A stretch of DNA of 35,247 bases from Protofrankia sp. CiT1 (GCF_917627385.1 NZ_CAKJTL010000024.1:1-35247); one strand, 5' to 3'; positions 23,048-32,561 are shown, counted from the stretch's first letter. Made by a program: numbers and translations. The notes: generated by a model not told the origin, from the letters alone.

Positions 23048-23950
23048 ATGGAAGATGCCCTGGTGGCGCACCTCGTTCCCGGATTCACCTTCCGGCCAGT
23101 TCGTAACACCGACGGCGACGCGATCCGTCCGATTGGTCTCGTCCTGCATGTCCAGCAGGGCTATGGAGGCCTGTCGGGCTGGTTCGACAACCCCGTATCC
23201 AGAGCGTCGTCGACACTGTGGGTAGGCAGGACGGGCCAGCGGGAGCAGTACGTGCCTTCGGATGTCCGGGCCTGGGCGCAGGCTGCCGGTAACGCCGACT
23301 ACGACTCGATCGAGACCGAGGGCTTCGACACCGAGGCCCTGACCGACCAGCAGATCGAGAACATCGCACAGGCATACGCGGACGGAGTGCGGACCTTTGG
23401 CTGGGCGCTGGCCGTCACACACACCCCGGGCAACTCTGGATTGATCATGCATTCGGACGGGGGAGCGGTGTGGGGCAATCATCTCGGCTGCCCAGGCACG
23501 CTGCGCGCGGCCGCGGCGGCGCAGATCATCGCCAGGGCTGCGGAGATTGTGCGGGAACCGCGGCTCCTCGCCGGCACGGGCACTGTCAGCACGGGCACTG
23601 CTGGCACAGGCACTGTCAGCACGGGCGCCGGCGGCGGTGCCGACGTGAGCGGACGATCGCGGGCAAAGGCGCAGGCTCTGCAGCGGGCCGTGCATGTGGC
23701 GGTGGACGGGATCTGGGGGCCGGTGACCGACACCGCCCTCCAGGCCGTCCGGGCAAACCGCCATACCCGTGCGGAGCAGGCCGCGGTCGCTACGACTGTG
23801 GACGGGATCTGGGGGCCTCGTTCACAGACCGCCTACATCGCGACTGTGCGGGCGATCCAGGCCGCGCTCGGGGTCGGCGTCGACGGGATCTGGGGGCCAG
23901 TGACCGACCGGGCGTTTGTCGCCGTGCGTGGTGCCAGTTTCACTGGTTAG
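23048..23950 (+). CDS. Amidase_2/PGRP-like N-acetylmuramoyl-L-alanine amidase with three VDGIWGP repeats
   Basis: The 300-residue protein has an N-terminal amidase-like domain: IGLVLHVQQGYGGLSGWFDN (zinc His34), STLWVGRTGQREQYV, then VTHTPGNSGLIMHSDGG and VWGNHLGCPG, where the second zinc ligand and the usual H.GCPG end lie. A Gly/Thr-rich linker (TGTVSTGTAG and similar) follows, then a C-terminal part with the motif VDGIWGP three times (VDGIWGPVTDTAL, VDGIWGPRSQTAY, VDGIWGPVTDRAF), like peptidoglycan-binding repeats. It should cut the muramoyl-alanine bond. No signal peptide is visible from ATG 23048, so export would need a holin-like or other route, as for phage endolysins. An upstream TTG at 23012 is unlikely. 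Confidence 0.78.
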   Translation: MEDALVAHLVPGFTFRPVRNTDGDAIRPIGLVLHVQQGYGGLSGWFDNPVSRASSTLWVGRTGQREQYVPSDVRAWAQAAGNADYDSIETEGFDTEALTDQQIENIAQAYADGVRTFGWALAVTHTPGNSGLIMHSDGGAVWGNHLGCPGTLRAAAAAQIIARAAEIVREPRLLAGTGTVSTGTAGTGTVSTGAGGGADVSGRSRAKAQALQRAVHVAVDGIWGPVTDTALQAVRANRHTRAEQAAVATTVDGIWGPRSQTAYIATVRAIQAALGVGVDGIWGPVTDRAFVAVRGASFTG

Positions 23951-23965
23951 GTGCGGAATCCGCAC
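23951..23965. terminator. Compact palindrome between convergent genes
   Basis: GTGCGGA-A-TCCGCAC starts right after the amidase stop, in the 60-base gap before the convergent 158-residue gene. A second pair GCGTAC/GTACGC (23969-23974, 23992-23997) can extend the structure. No T-run. Confidence 0.4.
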
Positions 23966-24010
23966 TGTGCGTACCCACGGACGGGGGAGCCGTACGCGTC
24001 AGTGGCTTAC

Positions 24011-24487
24011 TCAGGTGTCATCCCGCGCATGCCATTCGGCGATGAGCGCGTCCCAGCTGAGGTAGCGCGCCACCGCGTAGGCGGGCGACACGACGCCGTC
24101 GGGGTCGAAAACGGCCGCCGGGTATCCCAGCTGCGCGCGGTAGCCGCGTTCGGTGACGACAAGCCGTCCGCCGAGCCGTGCCGCGCCTACGACGATGGGC
24201 CGTGAGGTCCAGGTCGGGGCGGCGGCGTCGGCAAGCCCCCGTGGTGACGACCACGCGTACAGTCCGCAGACACAGTTCTCACTGGGTACCCGCGGGTGCG
24301 GAGCCAGGGGGATCCGGAACCTCCGCGTGCTGAGATCATCACGTTGCGCTCGCAGGCACAGGGCTTGGGTAAGGCCGTCAGGACGCCACAGCAGCAGCTC
24401 GGGCGGAAACGGCGACCATGGAGTCCAGGCCGGCCGGAGCCGCCCGTGGGCGTCCACCGCCCACTGACGCCACCCGATGACGCTCAT
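24011..24487 (-). CDS. Conserved-looking protein of unknown function (158 aa)
   Basis: I cannot assign a function. The protein starts SVIGWRQWAVDAHGRLRPAW and has Trp/Pro-rich N-terminal stretches, a middle segment with paired cysteines (ENCVCGLYAW), then VVGAARLGGRLVVTERGYRA and QLGYPAAVFDPDG. The C.CG...W and RGYRA..YPA pattern is one I associate with hypothetical proteins of actinobacteria; the fold is unknown and no signal or membrane segment is seen. ATG 24487 overlaps the stop of the 40-residue gene upstream (ATGA), so the two are co-translated. It converges on the amidase gene. Confidence 0.7.
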   Translation of the reverse strand: MSVIGWRQWAVDAHGRLRPAWTPWSPFPPELLLWRPDGLTQALCLRAQRDDLSTRRFRIPLAPHPRVPSENCVCGLYAWSSPRGLADAAAPTWTSRPIVVGAARLGGRLVVTERGYRAQLGYPAAVFDPDGVVSPAYAVARYLSWDALIAEWHARDDT

Positions 24488-24606
24488 GTGCCTGCCGGCA
24501 CGGGCTCGGGATCGGCCGCCGGTTCGGGGACCGCGAGCGGTTCTTCCTCCGGCCAGGCGATCGGTTCGTCTTCCACGATGCGCACTGGTTCACCCACGTT
24601 TGCCAT
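24484..24606 (-). CDS. Pro/Glu-rich 40-residue protein
   Basis: A short frame on the minus strand from ATG 24606 to TGA 24484-24486 gives MANVGEPVRIVEDEPIAWPE and continues EEPLAVPEPAADPEPVPAGT. It is acidic and proline-rich, probably unfolded. The four-base overlap with the 158-residue gene and matching codon use argue that it is real. Such a peptide may act as a small partner or solubility tag for the following protein; this is a guess. GGAGGG lies about 13 bases upstream, somewhat far. Confidence 0.6.
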   Translation of the reverse strand: MANVGEPVRIVEDEPIAWPEEEPLAVPEPAADPEPVPAGT

Positions 24607-24755
24607 TCATCCACGGTCCCTCCGCCGGACGCGCGGGTCAATCTCCGGTCGAAGTTTGTCCGGGTGGGGCCGGCGGCTGGCTGGAACTTGTTCGATCATA
24701 GATTTTTTCGTGCGGCCCGCGGCCGCGGGTGCCGTGATCGCGGGTGCCGTGGTCG

Positions 24756-26528
24756 TCAACGCAGCCGAAAAATCTGTAGGCCGTGGTCGGCCAGCAGCTC
24801 CGGCAGATGGCGGACGGCCGCGGTGGCCTTGACACGCTGATCGGGCGACAGGTCGCTCCAGTCACGTAGCAGGTCATGGCGTTTGTGGAGGTCGTCGCGA
24901 ACCGGACCGAAGGTCCATCCCCTGCCGCGGCGCTCAACGCACCAGCGCTCATGCTCGAGCCGGGCGAGCATGTCTATCTCGGCGGCGCTGAAGGTGAACC
25001 CGGTCGTCGGATGGGTCATCGGGACGACGACCGCGTTGATCTCGTTCAGTTTGGCGCCGATTCCCTCGGCCTGTCTGCGGTTTGCCGTCTGCAGGTCCGC
25101 GGGCAAGGCCTCCCAGGGCTGCATCGAGTCCCTGTCGCCGAGGGCGCCGCCGGCTGCCTGTTCGTCGATCAGGTACTGGCCGTGAATGGCACGTGCCAGG
25201 ACCGTCAGCGTGTCGTTGTGCAGCTCGGCCGGTTTCGCCGCTTCGTTCATGATTGCGAATATCCGTACTTCACCTGGCCCGGGATCGAGCAGCTGGCGAT
25301 TGAACAGGTCGCCGAGGGCTGTCCGCTGTTGCATACAGACCGTCACGGTCTGGCCGGTACTTGCGGTACCACGAATCGCGTTCAGGCCGCCTCGCAGCGC
25401 AATGTCCTCATCCTGGTCACAGAGAACCAGGTGGCGAATATCTGGTATGCGGATTTCCCACGGAATCGTCATGAGATCCACGCGCTGCGCCGGCTCGTTC
25501 TTCGTCCGGGGCGCACAGTGCGTGTCGACGGACCGGTAGCGATGCCGCAGTTCAGTGAGCTGGGCGGAGGCATCCGTGTCGACGAGAACAAGCGGCAGCG
25601 GCGGAGCGCCGACACGGACCCGCCACAGCCTGGCCAGCTCCACGATGAGCGCACGCCCGAACGGGCCCAGGCCGACGACCGCGACCGACGGCACCGGATC
25701 GTCGGAACCGAGATGGGGCTCCAGGATGTGAGCGGCGAGCGAGCGCGCGGCGATCTCTTCGGGCGTGAAGAAATCCAGCCGGAACCTCGATGCTGATAAC
25801 AGCCCAAGCCGGCGTGCCTTCAGCGCGAGCGCCAGCTCGCCGTCGGCCAGCCGTGCGTAGCAGGCGAGGGGCTCGTCACGCTCGGTTTGCTGCTCGGCGA
25901 GCGCGGCAACGGCTGCCACCGCGGCCGCGTTGGCGGCGCTGTCAGGCAGGCAGGCGTACACGGTGTCGGCTCGGGGCACACCGGCGGCACGCAGCACCGC
26001 TTGGTCCCAGGGGTCGCCCATGACGACGAGTGACGCGACCGCGGCGAGCCCTTCGGCGCCGTCGGGATCCGCGTCGGCGCTGATGACGACCACCTGGACA
26101 CCTTCGGCCCGGAGGTGGCGGATGAGCGTCATCGCGAACGGATCATCGCCGATGACGACCGCGTGCTCGCGCGCTCGACGGGCCGTCCAGCGGCGACGCC
26201 GGTCGGTGAACAGGTCCCACACGGACACGGCCACGCCGTAGGCGGTCGCGAGTGGCGCCAGGAAACGGGCGACCTCCAGCGGCAGCGGGAAGGGGCCGCC
26301 GTCCTGCAGGGGCTCGGCGCCCAGGAGGAACAGCTGCGCGTCGAAGTAGATGATATCTGTGGTGGTGTATCCGCACGGCTGTGCATGCGGCGGTGGACAC
26401 TGGTCGGCGGCTCGGCTCAGCTGCGCCAGGCCCCACGCACCCAGGATCGCGGCCGCCGTGAACAGCACGCAGAAAGCCAGCCATAGGACGCGGCTGGCTT
26501 TCATCCGTTCTGTCCGCGCCGTCCCCAT
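24756..26528 (-). CDS. Two-helix membrane protein with RCK/TrkA-N-like Rossmann domains and a C-terminal RyR domain
   Basis: The 590-residue protein (ATG 26528; MKASR at 26504 is an alternative start) begins with a helix at ~14-36 (VLWLAFCVLFTAAAILGAWG), a loop with QLFLLGAEPLQDGGPFPLPL, and a second helix at ~84-107. This resembles a two-helix channel with a degenerate pore loop. A Rossmann domain follows (HAVVIGDDPFAMTLIRHLR, ~121-240), as in potassium-channel RCK units, then a second one from ~281 (SVAVVGLGPFGRALIVELAR). The C-terminus (~517-590) reads LARLEHERWCVERRGRGWTF and later HKRHDLLRDWSDL and LPELL, the RyR homology domain known from ryanodine receptors and present in bacteria. It may be a ligand-gated ion channel or nucleotide-sensing effector. 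The genes for the 40- and 158-residue proteins follow on the same strand. Confidence 0.75.
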   Translation of the reverse strand: MGTARTERMKASRVLWLAFCVLFTAAAILGAWGLAQLSRAADQCPPPHAQPCGYTTTDIIYFDAQLFLLGAEPLQDGGPFPLPLEVARFLAPLATAYGVAVSVWDLFTDRRRRWTARRAREHAVVIGDDPFAMTLIRHLRAEGVQVVVISADADPDGAEGLAAVASLVVMGDPWDQAVLRAAGVPRADTVYACLPDSAANAAAVAAVAALAEQQTERDEPLACYARLADGELALALKARRLGLLSASRFRLDFFTPEEIAARSLAAHILEPHLGSDDPVPSVAVVGLGPFGRALIVELARLWRVRVGAPPLPLVLVDTDASAQLTELRHRYRSVDTHCAPRTKNEPAQRVDLMTIPWEIRIPDIRHLVLCDQDEDIALRGGLNAIRGTASTGQTVTVCMQQRTALGDLFNRQLLDPGPGEVRIFAIMNEAAKPAELHNDTLTVLARAIHGQYLIDEQAAGGALGDRDSMQPWEALPADLQTANRRQAEGIGAKLNEINAVVVPMTHPTTGFTFSAAEIDMLARLEHERWCVERRGRGWTFGPVRDDLHKRHDLLRDWSDLSPDQRVKATAAVRHLPELLADHGLQIFRLR

Positions 26529-26949
26529 AGCGACACCGTAGCGACACGGGCCGCATCCGTCGTCAGGGCGTGTTGCGAAAGCCGTCTGTCCGGCTCGCCA
26601 CGTCCAGGCGGCCTTGGCCACGTTCTCGGCCACACCGATAGCACGCATCCGGTATCGGTGCGGCCCGCGGCCTTGCCAGGAACCGCCTGAACGCGGCTCC
26701 CTGATCGAACGACGACTTCCGAAACACGCCGTTCGGCAACGTCGCGACGCTCGGTATCTGACGCGGAACCAGTTGACCAGCGCCGACTCCGACTCGCTGC
26801 CGTGGAAGGTCTCGCCCCCCTGTGGGCTTCCAGTGGTCCGCGATGAGCATGTGGAACCTGGGTGGCTGGTTGAGCTCAGCGGGAAACACGAACGCGTGAT
26901 TCCCGCGATGCCAGAAGCACCCCGACAGGATCAACCAGACTCACGGTCC

Positions 26950-27291
26950 CGTCCAAGGTTGAGGCTCTCCAATGCGGCTGCCCAGCGTTTGGTGACAGCA
27001 TTGAACCGCGCGTTCCCCTTCGCCGAGGTCGAGCCCGCCGAGGAAGACTTTCGCGCACTCGCCGGCGTGTGGCTACCAGACGAAGACGACCGGCATGTCC
27101 TGGCCGCGGCCGTCGCCGCGCAGGCAACTGTGCTCTGCACGTGGAACGTCAAGGACTTCCCGGCCGATACTGCGGCGGCCGCCGGCATCGAGGTGCTCAC
27201 CCCCGACGAACTGCTCTGTCGGCTCGTGGCGGAGTACGAGCCACAGATGCTCGCCGCTCACCGAACGGCCGTCGCGTCCCTGACCGGCGGC
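26950..27291 (+). pseudogene. C-terminal remnant of a PIN-family (COG1569-like) toxin
   Basis: The frame reads LSNAAAQRLVTALNRAFPFA, then WLPDEDDRHVLAAAVAAQAT, TWNVKDFPADTAAAAGIEV and TPDELLCRLVAEYEP. This matches the second half of PIN proteins of the type '…DPDDRHVLAAA…a.viVTfNlkDFP…gi…hPdeFL'. The two later acidic residues are present (DDRH and KDFP), but the N-terminal half with the first catalytic Asp and Glu is not: sequence before 26950 in this frame looks unrelated. No antitoxin gene is seen. It is therefore a decayed toxin gene. Confidence 0.72.
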
Positions 27292-28023
27292 CACCGACAG
27301 GTCGACGATCACGGCCCTGCGCCGAGCCGGGGCTTCGACAACCGCCGATCCGATGAATCGCCTCATCGGAGGCTGCTGAACCTCCGTGGGCCAGCGACGC
27401 ACAGAGCGCCATTCCCAGTGAGCCATCACAGTCCGCCAGGCAAGCCGGATGAAACGGTAGGCGCCTCGGAACCCCTGTCTGACCCTCACTCGGAACACCG
27501 TGCCTACGGAACCGTTTGAGAAGTCCGCGTTCATCAAGCTATGGCGACGTGCGCTGGAGCATGCCACCCCAGACACGGGAGCCCTCCATCCGCAGCCTCA
27601 CTCGGCCCGCTACGCCGGTGAACGACTACCGACAGGAGTCGACTGCTGTGGAGCCAAAGGAGACTCGAACCACCTGCCCGGCCCGCCGACCTGCTGCTTC
27701 GACGGGCGCGGAAACGTCCAAGGCGTGAGAACCAACCTGTTTCTGCAGGTCAGGCGGTTCATCACGTTGTGTCGTGGACCATGTGCACCAGCATCCGAAC
27801 CGTTCGATCTTGGTTGTCGGCCCTGAAATCACTGTCCGTCCGGTCGCTACCCGGGCACTGACCAGGGAGGACGCCCAGTGACCGCCGCGATAGAGCCATC
27901 GCCGACCCGATCGAACGGGTGTTCCGTAAACCTAGCGGTTTCAGACATTTCGTCCCGTGCTTGAACATCGAGTAGGGGCCTGATCCGGCCGGCTGCCGCG
28001 GGACGGCGAAGGCGTCGTTCTTG
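27292..28023. other. Degenerate accessory DNA with possible integrase scrap and tRNA-like 3' end
   Basis: No intact gene was found in 730 bases. At 27506-27622 a frame reads EPFEKSAFIKLWRRALEHA followed by LHPQPHSARYAGERL, which recalls the C-terminal part of phage integrases (…F…WRRAL…LHDLRHs…), with the key Arg lost. At 27650-27675 the plus strand reads GGAGCCAAAGGAGACTCGAA, similar to the complement of a tRNA acceptor/T-arm, but the T-stem does not pair well and no anticodon arm is visible. Together they could be the scar of an integrated element; confidence is low. The rest (27730-28023) shows nothing recognisable. Confidence 0.3.
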
Positions 28024-28791
28024 TCAGTCCTGGCCGTCGAAGAGCTGGGCGGCGGCTTTAGGGTCCATGAGGTTGGACCAGGCCTGTTCGGCGGGCAGGA
28101 GGTGGCGTTCGGGGAGGGCGTACTCGGGGAACCAGCCGTCGGCTGCGCATCCCGGGACGCGGGAGAGGATCACGGCCGTCAGCCCGGTCGGGACCGAGCC
28201 GGTGATCCGGACCGCGACGTAGGTCTCGTGGCCGTGGTCGGCACGGACGAGTAGGCCGAGGCGGAAGCCAGGGAGGTCGACCGCGTGCTCGTGGCCGTCG
28301 CGCAGCGAGCCACGAACGAGGTCGCGGACGGCGGTGTCGAGACGTTTCGCGAGCCTGGTCCCAGCTTCCAGGAGGTAGCGGTCCTGGTCGTCCTGCCCCG
28401 GGAGCAGATGCCGGCTGTAGGCGTCGGTGGTCAGCGGCTTGTCCTGCTCGGCGTTGTAGCGCTGCCGGGCGGCGCGGGCCTGGGTGTGCAGGGCTGCGTA
28501 GAAGTCGTCGGCGGCACCGTCCTCGCGTCGGCCGGCGGCGACGAGCCAGTCGCGAGCCTCGTCCGCAGCCTGGTCGACGTAGGTCGCACCACGCCATCGG
28601 CCTATCTTGACTTTGAACAGGACCACGTCGTCGATGCTGCGGATCCGCTCGTGCGGGGTGTCCGGGTCGGCGAACTGCTCGCCGGCTTTGGCCAGCAGCG
28701 GGTGGTCGACCTGGTCAAGGGAAGTGCTGGCCGGCGGGAGCGGCAGGTGCAGGTCCTCACGCAGGCAGCGCAGGGTCGGGCGGACCGGCAT
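28024..28791 (-). CDS. Unrecognised 255-residue protein, second gene of a putative toxin-antitoxin pair
   Basis: I do not recognise a family. Features: IRSIDDVVLFKVKIGRWRGA near residues 50-69, helical Ala/Arg-rich stretches (DEARDWLVAAG, ALHTQARAARQRYNAEQDK), KRLDTAVRDLVRGSLRDG, then a strand-rich end (FRLGLLVRADHGHETYVAVR, LTAVILSRVPG). No signal peptide or membrane helix is seen. ATG 28791 lies three bases after the stop of the ribbon-helix-helix gene (TGACCTATG), so they form a tight operon. In this layout the small DNA-binding protein would be the antitoxin and this protein the toxin, but no catalytic motif supports a toxic activity. It could equally be a partner of the RHH protein in plasmid or phage biology. 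Confidence 0.65.
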   Translation of the reverse strand: MPVRPTLRCLREDLHLPLPPASTSLDQVDHPLLAKAGEQFADPDTPHERIRSIDDVVLFKVKIGRWRGATYVDQAADEARDWLVAAGRREDGAADDFYAALHTQARAARQRYNAEQDKPLTTDAYSRHLLPGQDDQDRYLLEAGTRLAKRLDTAVRDLVRGSLRDGHEHAVDLPGFRLGLLVRADHGHETYVAVRITGSVPTGLTAVILSRVPGCAADGWFPEYALPERHLLPAEQAWSNLMDPKAAAQLFDGQD

Positions 28792-28794
28792 AGG

Positions 28795-29076
28795 TCACGC
28801 TTCCCAGTCGCCTACGCCGCCGAGCTGTTCGATCCGATCCGCCGACAGCCCGGTCAGCGCGGCCACGCTCGCGGACAGGGAGCCGTCGAGAACCTTCATG
28901 GAGGCGACCATGCCTCGGCGGATCTCTTCCCGGCGCTGGTCGAGGTAGGTCTTGACCGCCTCGGCGACGAAGTCCTTCTTCGACATGCCGAGGAAGTGCG
29001 CGGCCTGGGAGATCAGCTCGTCCGTGGCCGGGTCGACTTTCAGGGGGGCCTGGCGACGGGGTCCGACGGTTGTCAT
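28795..29076 (-). CDS. Ribbon-helix-helix-like DNA-binding protein, possible antitoxin (93 aa)
   Basis: The protein reads TTVGPRRQAPLKVDPATDEL, ISQAAHFLGMSKKDFVAEAV, KTYLDQRREEIRRGM. A beta strand (APLKVDP) and two helices with GMSKKDFVAEAV match the RHH fold of antitoxins and regulators. The C-terminus (SLSASVAALTGLSADRIEQL) is predicted helical and may bind the partner. ATG 29076 has AGAGG at a proper distance; a GTG at 29085 is too close to it. The gene is first in a two-gene operon with the 255-residue protein. Its promoter lies in the 73 bases before the neighbouring transposase remnant. Confidence 0.72.
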   Translation of the reverse strand: MTTVGPRRQAPLKVDPATDELISQAAHFLGMSKKDFVAEAVKTYLDQRREEIRRGMVASMKVLDGSLSASVAALTGLSADRIEQLGGVGDWEA

Positions 29077-29149
29077 GGCGCTCACCTCTTGCAGCCATGG
29101 TACCCAAGTACCTCAGCCTGACACTGTGGGTGCCCAAAATCGTGTCTGG

Positions 29150-29656
29150 TCAGGCTGCCTGGTATTCGTGGATCAAGCCTCCGAGTCGGTCACCTCGGAT
29201 CACGGTCACGGTGGGCTTGTGCGGTGCTCCAGCCGCCAGCGGCGGCCGTTGTTGGAGGGCTCGGTGCGGACGGTGGATGTTGTAGTGATCGACGTAGTCG
29301 GTCACTACAGCGGTGAGATGCCGCTGGCCGAGGATGAGCAGGTGGTCGAGGCATTCGCGGCGTACGGTGCTGATCCATCGTTCGGCGTAGGCGTTCGCGA
29401 CTGGAGCTTGTACCGGGGTGCGGACGATCGTGAGGTCGTCGGCCGTGAATACGGCGTCGACTGCTGCGGTGAACTTGTTGTCCCGGTCGCGGATCAGCCA
29501 GCGGAAAGATGAGGCCCCTCCTCGTTCAGCGTCATAAGGAGATTCCGCGCTTGCTGGGTAACCCAGGCGCCGGTCGGATGGCGAGTCACGCCCGCGAGAT
29601 GGACCCGGCGGTGGTCGAGCTCGACGAAGAACAGGACATACAGCCGGGTCAGGAAG
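29150..29656 (-). pseudogene. Integrase-core (rve-type) transposase remnant, frameshifted
   Basis: On the minus strand the DDE core reads [36 protein letters not shown], then after a frameshift near 29512-29520 continues [69 protein letters not shown] and stops at 29150-29152. These are the DDE strands and the HRPHRAL ending common to such integrase-type transposases. The 5' half, with the first catalytic Asp and the HTH, is missing: the IS3 remnant begins where it stops. It is therefore dead. The outer end may be near 29126 (TGTGGGTGCCC), but no inverted repeat partner remains. Confidence 0.8.
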
Positions 29657-31431
<1,775 letters not shown>

Positions 31432-31461
31432 CGGCTGCACGTCAGGGACGGTACCGGACGT

Positions 31462-31606
31462 GTGGGACAGGACCCAGCAGCGGCGGCCTTCGGCGAGTGC
31501 ATCCGGTCTGCACGGTTGGTTTTGGGCCTCTCTCACGAGGAGCTGGCCGACCGGGCGGGCCTACACAGGACATACGCGGGCAGTGCAGAGCGAGGACTAC
31601 GCAATG
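31462..31606 (+). pseudogene. XRE-family regulator gene cut off by a MITE-like element
   Basis: From GTG 31462 the frame reads GQDPAAAAFGECIRSARLVL, GLSHEELADRAGLHRTYAGS and AERGLRNV, a complete HTH_3 (XRE/Cro) domain (compare 'LGLSQEELADRAGLHRTYVSsvERGrRNVS'). It is cut exactly at 31607, where the MITE-like element starts; the frame then runs on into unrelated sequence. In restriction-modification systems such a short HTH gene placed divergently to the methyltransferase is often the controller protein. It would have contributed a regulator for the Dam-type gene. It is probably inactive. Confidence 0.75.
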
Positions 31607-31813
31607 TAAGAGGCTCCGGCAATAGAGCGTTCGATCAGGGAGCGGCGTCCGGGCGGATGGCTCGCAAGGCGGTGGAGAGAGTCACCGGAGGTGTCGGGTG
31701 GCGACTGACGAGCCGGGGTACCCGTGCATCGCGCAGCGATGGACGGGTAGCGATGACGCGAGGTGCGTGCCCCAGCCCCGCGACGCCGCTTTCCCTGTTG
31801 CCGGGCGCTCTAA
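31607..31813. mobile_element. MITE-like element 3 (207 bp with flanking TAA)
   Basis: Left tip TAAGAGGCTCCGGCAATAGA (31607-31626) and right tip CTGTTGCCGGGCGCTCTAA (31795-31813) are imperfect inverted repeats, each bordered by TAA. The right half matches element 2, including CCCCAGCCCCGCGACGCC, and the tips match element 1. It sits inside the XRE-type gene right after codon 48. Confidence 0.55.
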
Positions 31814-32153
31814 CGGCCATCCTGGCCCGTGAGAACTTTCGTCCTGACGGCGGACGCGGACGTCGACGCCTGTCGGCCTTCTGCCGCGGGCACGGGACGC
31901 GATCGCCCTGGCCGTGACCAGCCGTGTCTCGTGTAGCGGTGGACGACTGTCCCCCCGTCATCGGTCCTCCCCGACCGCATGTCCTGCGCGAATCGCAGCG
32001 CACCGCACCCCGATGCCCGACCGAGCATCCGAGCATCCGACAGCGATCATTGGGTCACCGTGGGGAGAACCATATCCGGCTCATGCGACACCCGATATCA
32101 GCGACATGCCCAGCACCGCCGGCAGCGCGGCGACCTGTCCCTCAGCCTGTCCC
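31814..32153. other. Unassigned sequence between MITE-like element and YccF gene
   Basis: No credible gene was found. A 12-bp duplication GCCTGTCCCTCA lies at about 32130-32155, partly over the YccF stop, and a short direct repeat GAGCATCC at 32027-32042. Frames through this part read as low-complexity Arg/Pro-rich sequence, as expected for non-coding G/C-rich DNA. Confidence 0.35.
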
Positions 32154-32561
32154 TCAGCGAAAGACGAAACGGTCGGCGCCGTAGGGGTCGTCAACATTAA
32201 CGATCTTTCGCCCCAGTGGCAGTAGCGAGACCGGGATCAGCTTGAAGTTCGCGATCCCCAGCGGGATACCAATGATCGTGAGGCACAGCAGCAGGCCGGT
32301 CGCCAGGTGGCCGAGCGCCAGCCACCAGCCTGCGAACACGATCCACAGCACGTTTCCGATCAGTGACGGCGCTCCCGCATCGCGGCGATCGACCACTCGG
32401 CGGCCGAACGGCCACAGTGTGAAGTTGGCGATGCGCAGCGAGGCAACCCCGAACGGAATGGTGAAAATCAGAATGAAGCAGATCAGTGCGGCGAGGATGT
32501 AGCCCAGCGCCATCCAGAACCCACACAACACGAGCCAGATCAGGTTCAGTATCACACGCAT
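32154..32561 (-). CDS. YccF-domain inner-membrane protein
   Basis: The 135-residue protein consists of two related halves, each with a hydrophobic helix pair: ILNLIWLVLCGFWMALGYIL then CFILIFTIPFGVASLRIANF, TLWPFGRRVV, and again IGNVLWIVFAGWWLALGHLA, LCLTIIGIPLGIANFKL and LLPLGRKIV. The repeated N.iW.v..G...ALG and IPfG.a..r…lwPFGr motifs define the YccF family (bacterial membrane protein of unknown function). ATG 32561 has GGAAGG upstream. It is a stand-alone gene with housekeeping-like codon use, set between mobile remnants. Confidence 0.9.
   Translation of the reverse strand: MRVILNLIWLVLCGFWMALGYILAALICFILIFTIPFGVASLRIANFTLWPFGRRVVDRRDAGAPSLIGNVLWIVFAGWWLALGHLATGLLLCLTIIGIPLGIANFKLIPVSLLPLGRKIVNVDDPYGADRFVFR

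Noticed and set aside
21947-23764. 605-codon minus-strand frame opposite the CoA lyase
   Set aside because: The plus strand has clear catalytic motifs; this frame is a G/C-bias shadow with no recognisable domain.
24716-24729. Terminator made by the palindrome CCCGCGGCCGCGGG
   Set aside because: The A/T run lies on the wrong side for the minus-strand transcript and there is no convergent gene; it may be chance in G/C-rich DNA.
27073-27576. Minus-strand 167-codon frame with a basic start
   Set aside because: Half of it is antisense to the PIN remnant and it has no recognisable motif or ribosome site, so it could not be supported.
27640-27720. A tRNA gene on the minus strand
   Set aside because: Only a T-arm/acceptor-like end is visible; the T-stem is poorly paired and no D-arm or anticodon arm can be drawn.
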